DNA of 10,137 bases from an uncultured Flavobacteriaceae bacterium (GTDB lineage: Bacteria; Bacteroidota; Bacteroidia; Flavobacteriales; Flavobacteriaceae), in the NCBI GenBank assembly GCA_938018045.1, contig CALIIP010000168.1:1-10137 (forward strand), read 5' to 3'. This document shows, one piece after another, positions 5,778 to 10,137 of the stretch. The notes beneath the pieces are model-generated. The model had not been told where the DNA came from and ran no database searches. It worked only from the letters and a program-made list of their open reading frames with translations. Position 1 is the first letter of the stretch; every line of letters begins with the position of its first letter. Made by a program: the position numbers and the translations under genes.

Positions 5778-6822
5778 GAAAAAATTTCTTCACAAATTAT
5801 CAAATTGGGAATATTGGTCTACATATATGTTTTACCTTCCCAACATACCTTATGTTACTTATCTTGCCATCAAAGCCAAAAGTCCTGTATTTTATACTGC
5901 GACTAATCCTGTCATTAAAAATTCAGGAGACGGAACAGAATCTAAGTATAAAACTATTCAACTAATTCCAGAAAAGTATAGACCTAAAACAGTTTTTATC
6001 TCTCCAAAAGAAGTATTCAAATCAGTTATAAACAAGATTGAAAAAGCAGAAATAAAATTTCCTCTTATAGCAAAACCAGATGTTGGTTTTAGAGGAATGC
6101 TCGTAAAAAAAATATATTCTGAAAACGAATTGGAAGAATATCTTAAAAAATATCCATTAGACATTATTATTCAAGAGTTTATCACTTACAAAAATGAATG
6201 TGGAATTTTATATTATCGATTACCTAACGAGGAAAAAGGAACAATTACTTCTATTACATTAAAAAAGTTTTCTACTGTTATTGGTGATGGAATTTCAACA
6301 TTATCAGAATTGATTCTTGCTGATGAAAGAGCAATGTTATATTATGATTTGTATCAAGATATTCATAAAGAAAATATGTTATTAGTTCCAGAAAAAAATA
6401 AAGAAATACTGCTTACTGCTATTGGAAATCACTCAAAAGGAACAGAATTTTTAGGCGGAAACGAACTAATAAGTAATAAATTGATTGACACAATAGATAC
6501 TATCAACAAAGAAATAAATGGTTGGTATTATGGAAGGTTAGATATAAAATACAACTCTTTTAAAGAATTAGAAAAAGGTGAGAGTTTAAAAATATTAGAA
6601 ATAAACGGAATAATTTCTGAGCCAACACACGTATTTGACTCAAAAAAGCATTCTTACTTTGATGCTGTAAAAGCGATAAACAATCATTGGAAAATAGTCT
6701 ATAATATTGCTACAATCAACCACAAAGTATATGGAGTGAAATATGCAAAAACCACAACATTTTTAAAAGAAATGCAGAATTTAAAAAACTATATAAAAAA
6801 AGTAAAAAGATTAAGCCTCTAA
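5770..6822 (+). CDS. ATP-grasp family protein of unknown substrate
   Basis: The 350-residue protein has an N-terminal region (about 1-75) with NWEYW, a YLPNIPYVTYLAIKAKS stretch and a TNPVIKNSGDGTESKY segment, which are features I associate with a family of uncharacterised ATP-grasp proteins often labelled D-alanine-D-alanine ligase. The ATP-grasp fold follows: FPLIAKPDVGFRG with the likely ATP lysine K102, IIQEFI with E136, VIGDGISTLSELI at 170-182, GRLDIKY (R256, D258) and LEINGI (E277, N279) near the metal site. The GDG-ST-x-ELI signature recalls the ATP-grasp domain of cyanophycin synthetases more than Ddl. It probably activates a carboxylate as acyl phosphate and joins it to an amine, but neither substrate can be named. 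It is the last gene of the murQ operon, overlapping its neighbour by 8 nt. Its 3' end overlaps the convergent dinB-like gene by 12 nt, with no terminator hairpin. Confidence 0.8.
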   Translation: MNRKKFLHKLSNWEYWSTYMFYLPNIPYVTYLAIKAKSPVFYTATNPVIKNSGDGTESKYKTIQLIPEKYRPKTVFISPKEVFKSVINKIEKAEIKFPLIAKPDVGFRGMLVKKIYSENELEEYLKKYPLDIIIQEFITYKNECGILYYRLPNEEKGTITSITLKKFSTVIGDGISTLSELILADERAMLYYDLYQDIHKENMLLVPEKNKEILLTAIGNHSKGTEFLGGNELISNKLIDTIDTINKEINGWYYGRLDIKYNSFKELEKGESLKILEINGIISEPTHVFDSKKHSYFDAVKAINNHWKIVYNIATINHKVYGVKYAKTTTFLKEMQNLKNYIKKVKRLSL

Positions 6823-7311
6823 TAACTCATCTCTTGGTGTAGTTGGATTAAATCCAAAATTTTCATCAGGAATTTCTATTCCTAATTGACAGATTATATA
6901 ACCTAAACTCGCAAAATGGTGAATTGCATGACTGTGTGCTTGAATCAATAAGCCTCCTAAAGTATAATCTTGTACAACTTTTCCCATACCTAAATCATCT
7001 GACACTGCAATCAATTTATTAAAATCAGAAGATTTCAAGCCATTCAATTTAGTGATGATTTTATCGAAATATTGTTTCCCTTCTTCAGTTTTTAACTCAA
7101 CATTTTCATTTCGCTTTCTAGCTGCTAGATCAACAGTAATATTGGTTTCTAAACCATCAAATATACAATCAAAAACATCTAGAATATGACGCATATGTCG
7201 ACCAATACTTGAGTAATATGGCGCTATTGTTGTATTGCTATACTGCTCATCAGTAATAGAACTTAGTAAGGTAATACCTCTTTCTAAATTTTTTTCAATA
7301 GCTAATATCAT
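6811..7311 (-). CDS. DinB-family putative metal-binding protein
   Basis: The 166-residue protein looks like a DinB four-helix bundle, a fold that usually holds a divalent metal through three histidines. Candidate ligands are H39 or H42 (in IGRHMRHILDVFD) and H128 and H132 (in AHSHAIHHFASLGYI, an HxxxH pair), with H126 also nearby. Helix 1 is the N-terminal ILAIEKNLERGITLLSSI. No signal peptide is visible, so it should be cytosolic. DinB-family members include thiol-dependent S-transferases and damage-inducible proteins of unclear role, and nothing here picks one activity. It is transcribed alone, towards the murQ operon, and its last four codons overlap the end of the ATP-grasp gene. The ATG at 7311 lacks an obvious TAnnTTTG element upstream on the minus strand. 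Confidence 0.85.
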   Translation of the reverse strand: MILAIEKNLERGITLLSSITDEQYSNTTIAPYYSSIGRHMRHILDVFDCIFDGLETNITVDLAARKRNENVELKTEEGKQYFDKIITKLNGLKSSDFNKLIAVSDDLGMGKVVQDYTLGGLLIQAHSHAIHHFASLGYIICQLGIEIPDENFGFNPTTPRDELLEA

Positions 7312-7409
7312 AAAATTAAATTCTGTTTGCGTATTAAGTCGTAAATATAAAAATAAATTACTCTAATATTAAACAAGTAAACAAAAAAATTACATATTGA
7401 TTTATCTAT

Positions 7410-7420
7410 TTGATTATCAA
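7410..7420. repeat. Inverted repeat upstream of the sigma-54 promoter
   Basis: TTGATTATCAA is a perfect dyad (5-bp arms around one T), with a further ATTGAT at 7396-7401. It lies about 75-85 bp upstream of the predicted start, where enhancer-binding activators of sigma-54 promoters often bind. The sequence is AT-rich, so chance is a real alternative. Confidence 0.3.
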
Positions 7421-7467
7421 TTATTTAAATTCTGTTTTATGTGATCAAAATTCACCTACTTTTCCCT

Positions 7468-7484
7468 TTGGCACGCTATTTGAA
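7468..7484 (+). promoter_or_regulatory. Sigma-54 (RpoN) -24/-12 promoter
   Basis: TTGGCACGCTATTTGAA matches the sigma-54 consensus TGGCAC-N5-TTGCW. The -24 block TTGGCACG is perfect, the spacing from the GG to the -12 G is the canonical 12 bases, and only the C of the -12 GC is changed (to A). Transcription would start near 7495, about 50 nt before the ATG at 7548. No TAnnTTTG element is seen in this gap on the + strand. Confidence 0.8.
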
Positions 7485-7547
7485 AATACAACACCAAAGC
7501 GGAAGTCGAAAAGCTTATAGAGTAGACATAACCCTAAACCATACATT

Positions 7548-8234
7548 ATGAAAAAAGGGATACTTTTATTATTAACAATGCTATTGTTGGTTTCAACAGT
7601 TGAAGCCGAAAATGGTGAACGATCAAACTTACGAATGGGTTATATGAGCATCTATGATGCTGAACCAATACAATTTATTGAAAGAGGCGTAAAATTTTAT
7701 GTTTTTCTTGATGGAGAATTTGATTTTAACACACATCCGAATCACCATTCTAAAGCTCGTTATTCTAAAAAAATGTCTAAACGTTCTAACAGAACTAGAG
7801 GGCATAGAGGAATTAAGATTGAACGTGATTACAGAGGACGTATTAGACAAATCGGAAACGTATTTATAAATTATAATAGGCTCGGAAAAGTCACACGAAT
7901 AGGAACTGTTTTTGTTGATTACAGGCACAGACAAATGACCAATGTTGGTGGATTAAAGGTTTTTTACGGTCGAAGAGGAAATGTGCGTTATATAGGAGAT
8001 GTTAAAAGACATAGTTATAATTCTTGGAACTCTTGGGATTCTTGGGAATATGATTACGATGATAATTTCTTCTTCAAATCAGATTTTAATAACCAATATG
8101 AATCTTATAATGAAGATGATAACTTTTTATACTACAGATCCAAAGGTTTGAAAAAAGGTGTAAAGGGAAAAATCATCAAAAGAAAGAAAGTGAAAAAGGA
8201 CTCTAAAATCCAAAGAAAAGGAACTAGGAGATAA
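7548..8234 (+). CDS. Secreted basic protein with tyrosine/glycine repeats, function unknown
   Basis: The 228-residue protein begins with a Sec signal peptide: MKK, a leucine-rich core, and a likely signal peptidase I site after VEA at residue 20. No lipobox cysteine is seen, so it should be periplasmic, surface or extracellular. A GVKFYVFLDGEFDFN segment lies at 47-61. Residues 95-153 hold four imperfect repeats of 14-16 residues starting at Y95, Y109, Y125 and Y140. The pattern is about Y-x-x-x-G-x-V-x-x-I-G-x-V-x-V, resembling the beta-hairpin logic of RHS/YD repeats. A W-x-x-W-x-x-W run (160-166) and a very acidic aromatic stretch (168-191) follow, then a lysine/arginine-rich tail (199-228). 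I recognise the style as a conserved hypothetical of Flavobacteria but know no function. Expression from the sigma-54 promoter suggests activator-controlled synthesis. Confidence 0.85.
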   Translation: MKKGILLLLTMLLLVSTVEAENGERSNLRMGYMSIYDAEPIQFIERGVKFYVFLDGEFDFNTHPNHHSKARYSKKMSKRSNRTRGHRGIKIERDYRGRIRQIGNVFINYNRLGKVTRIGTVFVDYRHRQMTNVGGLKVFYGRRGNVRYIGDVKRHSYNSWNSWDSWEYDYDDNFFFKSDFNNQYESYNEDDNFLYYRSKGLKKGVKGKIIKRKKVKKDSKIQRKGTRR

Positions 8235-8238
8235 ATTT

Positions 8239-8272
8239 AAAATCCTGTCTGCATAAAGCAAGACAGGATTTT
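8239..8272. terminator. Bidirectional terminator between convergent genes
   Basis: AAAATCCTGTCT (8239-8250) pairs with AGACAGGATTTT (8261-8272) around a 10-nt loop, followed on the + strand by TT. It lies 4 nt after the stop of the secreted-protein gene. It also abuts the flippase stop codon (8273-8275), so it can serve both transcripts. The U-tract is better on the + strand. Confidence 0.9.
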
Positions 8273-9733
8273 TTATTTCTTAAAATATTTAGAAACCAAC
8301 CCATTTATATCGTCAGATATATTTAATCTTACTATAAGAGCAAAATATATTCCTGTAATCATTAAACTTTTCAAAATAATATTTACTATCGGATGAAAGG
8401 TAAAATCAAAAAAGTGAAATGGAAAAAATAAAACAGCAATCAAGCCTATAACTTGCATTGTTTTTGGAGTAAATGGATGCATATCCATTTTACTATTTAT
8501 GTACCAAATCTTAATTGTACTAAAAATAAAAATCGTTATTAATGTTGCCAATGCTGCACCATCTATTCCTAAAGCATTAATAAGTACTTTATTTAAGAAA
8601 ATAACACAAGCAGCCATACCTATAGAAAAATAAAAGAACATTCTATAATATTTTGAATTTGTAAGAATGGCTCCGTTTATTCCTAAAATTAATTTATATA
8701 ATTCAGAAATAGAAATTAAAAAAACGATAGAAACTCCAACTGAATATTGTGGTTTATTAATAATTTCATACATATCGATAACATTCAAATTTATCAATAA
8801 AAACAGCAAACCACCAATAACCAATAGGTTAATAGAACTTTGCTTATATAATTCTTCTACTCCCTTATAATTTTTTGTGTTCAAATATTCTGCTGTTATA
8901 GGATGTGTTATTTGCTGCATGGCTCTACTCGGAATTGCAACTACAGATGCTATATAAATTCCAACTGCATAATATGCAACTTCGGTAATTTGCTCCATTT
9001 GCGGAATCATAAATTTATCAATCTCTAGCAACAATGCTCCTGCAGATCCTGCTAAAATTATGTACAAAGAGTAGTTTAGTATTTCTTTGAAATTTTCGGG
9101 TTTTTGAAATGTAAATTCTGGCAGATACAAACTAAAAGCATACAACATCATTATCAGCATTCGCAAAAAGTATGCAATGACAATCCCGTAAATAAATTGT
9201 TCTGGAGATATCCAATTTAAAAAAACTGCAACCAATAAAATTGAAGCGCAAACTCTTGCAAAAACTTCTCTTATAAAGTTACCAATAACAGAGTTCATCT
9301 GAACTTTTGTCCAAGCATAAAAAACTTCAAAATATCCCATAAAAATGGCACATAAAAAGATAAGATATGTATATTTTTTTATCAATTTATTTTCTTCAGA
9401 AATCCAATCAGAAATAAAATCATACAAATACATACTAACTAATCCCAGAGGAATAATAATGAGCATTGGCAATATCAAAGACCAGGATAATAAATTGTCT
9501 TTTTGCTGTTTATCCTTGTATGAAGAGAAGTATTTAACAACGGCATGTTGCATCCCAAAAACAGTTAATGGCAACAAAATAGCTGCTGTAGAGAGCAGAA
9601 AAATGATAAGCCCATAATACGCGTCATTATTTAAAAAATGGATGTATAAATACAAGGTGTTCAGCGCACCAATTGCAAATCCTAAAATAAGAATTAACGT
9701 GTTTTTAAATGATTGATTTAATACAATTCCCAA
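8273..9733 (-). CDS. Wzx-like oligosaccharide flippase (MOP superfamily)
   Basis: The 486-residue polytopic inner-membrane protein has about 12-14 predicted helices, for example near 11-31, 40-60, 82-105, 121-141, 177-199, 252-270, 300-318, 331-350, 365-385, 388-410, 427-445 and 450-468. Layout and length fit polysaccharide-repeat flippases, which move undecaprenyl-linked oligosaccharides across the membrane for surface polysaccharide assembly. The LLEIDKFMIP stretch at 235-244 carries the Asp-Lys pair often seen in this family. The start is a TTG at 9733. The next in-frame Met is residue 61, and MGIVLNQSFKNT matches the usual family N-terminus, so TTG is very likely genuine. It follows the 2-epimerase gene by 4 nt in the same direction, so the two form an operon. 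The exact glycan (O-antigen, capsule or exopolysaccharide) cannot be inferred. Confidence 0.9.
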   Translation of the reverse strand: MGIVLNQSFKNTLILILGFAIGALNTLYLYIHFLNNDAYYGLIIFLLSTAAILLPLTVFGMQHAVVKYFSSYKDKQQKDNLLSWSLILPMLIIIPLGLVSMYLYDFISDWISEENKLIKKYTYLIFLCAIFMGYFEVFYAWTKVQMNSVIGNFIREVFARVCASILLVAVFLNWISPEQFIYGIVIAYFLRMLIMMLYAFSLYLPEFTFQKPENFKEILNYSLYIILAGSAGALLLEIDKFMIPQMEQITEVAYYAVGIYIASVVAIPSRAMQQITHPITAEYLNTKNYKGVEELYKQSSINLLVIGGLLFLLINLNVIDMYEIINKPQYSVGVSIVFLISISELYKLILGINGAILTNSKYYRMFFYFSIGMAACVIFLNKVLINALGIDGAALATLITIFIFSTIKIWYINSKMDMHPFTPKTMQVIGLIAVLFFPFHFFDFTFHPIVNIILKSLMITGIYFALIVRLNISDDINGLVSKYFKK

Positions 9734-9737
9734 ACTT

Positions 9738-10137
9738 CTAATTTAATAATAATTTAATTTCTGAATATATTTTCTCCCCAATTTTGTTTCCATACAAAGC
9801 AATATCAAAATTTACTTTTGAATCTTGAAACTCTTCAAATGTACTAAGCATTTTTGAGGAATTACTTCCAACAATTTTAGCAAAACCGTTGTCGACAAGT
9901 TCTATCCATTCTGTTTCATCGCGTGCAATAATACAATGCTTTTTATTGAAAAATGCTTCTTTTTGCAATCCTCCGCTATCTGTAATTACTAAGTTACAAT
10001 GTTTCAACAACGTTAACATATCAAAGTAACCAATTGGATCTATAAAGGTTATGTTGTATTTTAGATCGAATTTCTCAAGTATTTTCTTTGTCCTTGGATG
10101 TAGAGGAATAACAACTCTTTTTTGTTTAGAAATTATT
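9738..10137 (-). CDS. UDP-N-acetylglucosamine 2-epimerase, non-hydrolysing (3' part; cut by window edge)
   Basis: The open frame runs off the right end of the window, and about 133 C-terminal residues are visible. The Met codon at 10019 is internal, because family motifs continue upstream of it: VVIPLHPRTKK, then ITFIDPIGYFDMLTLLKH. Next comes the hallmark nucleotide-binding segment VITDSGGLQKEAFF, then RDETEWIELVDNGFAKIVG. These belong to the GT-B-fold WecB family, which interconverts UDP-GlcNAc and UDP-ManNAc. The RDETEWIELV variant resembles the WbpI-type enzymes acting on UDP-diacetamido-uronic acids as well as WecB itself, so the substrate is left open and no symbol is given. It is cytosolic and supplies an activated sugar for the polysaccharide made with the adjacent flippase. 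The protein ends KLLLN and stops at TAG, 4 nt before the flippase start. Confidence 0.92.
   Translation of the reverse strand, partial: IISKQKRVVIPLHPRTKKILEKFDLKYNITFIDPIGYFDMLTLLKHCNLVITDSGGLQKEAFFNKKHCIIARDETEWIELVDNGFAKIVGSNSSKMLSTFEEFQDSKVNFDIALYGNKIGEKIYSEIKLLLN

Noticed and set aside
9345..9617. 90-codon + strand frame inside the flippase gene
   Set aside because: It is antisense to a clear membrane protein gene, shows no recognisable domain, and is explained as an open frame by codon bias.
10017..10019. Internal Met of the 2-epimerase as a gene start
   Set aside because: In-frame upstream sequence to the window edge encodes conserved family motifs (PLHPRTKK, DPIGYFDM), so the gene is cut by the window, not started here.

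Overview
The window looks like a piece of chromosome from a low-GC member of the Flavobacteriaceae (Bacteroidota). Base composition is strongly AT-rich. Start codons mostly follow A-rich stretches rather than Shine-Dalgarno sequences. Several genes are preceded by the Bacteroidota -7 element TAnnTTTG. The products (monomeric NADP-isocitrate dehydrogenase, a short MurQ, a DUF6095-like membrane protein, a Wzx-like flippase beside a 2-epimerase) fit that family. The genus cannot be fixed from the sequence, although a marine lineage seems likely.

Left part (1-1810), + strand: a small protein with a J-domain and a KTSC-like domain, then trmD (tRNA m1G37 methyltransferase) and rplS (ribosomal protein L19). 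Each has its own TAnnTTTG element, and the group ends at a strong hairpin terminator at 1772-1809. This is the translation-related block. The trmD element lies only 4 nt before the ATG, so its transcript may be leaderless. The rplS mRNA has a leader of about 65 nt with a possible hairpin.

Middle (1810-4730): a gene-free stretch of about 640 bp that nevertheless holds a promoter with both -33 and -7 elements (1872-1903) and, about 380 nt later, a strong intrinsic terminator (2286-2324). It may be a non-coding RNA gene. It is followed by icd, encoding the 741-residue monomeric isocitrate dehydrogenase, with its own promoter and terminator.

Centre-right (4733-7311): a tightly packed + strand operon of murQ (MurNAc-6-phosphate etherase, cell-wall recycling), a two-helix membrane protein and an ATP-grasp protein of unknown substrate. 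The three reading frames overlap by 11 and 8 nt. The murQ start is again 4 nt from a TAnnTTTG box. The operon runs head-on into a minus-strand DinB-family gene, and the two coding ends overlap by 12 nt.

Right part (7312-10137): a secreted, very basic protein with short tyrosine/glycine repeats, preceded by a near-consensus sigma-54 promoter (7468-7484). A bidirectional hairpin terminator separates it from a minus-strand surface-polysaccharide operon. That operon contains the 3' part of a non-hydrolysing UDP-GlcNAc 2-epimerase (cut by the window edge) followed, 4 nt later, by a Wzx-like flippase that starts at TTG. No tRNA, rRNA, CRISPR array, insertion sequence or transposase was seen.
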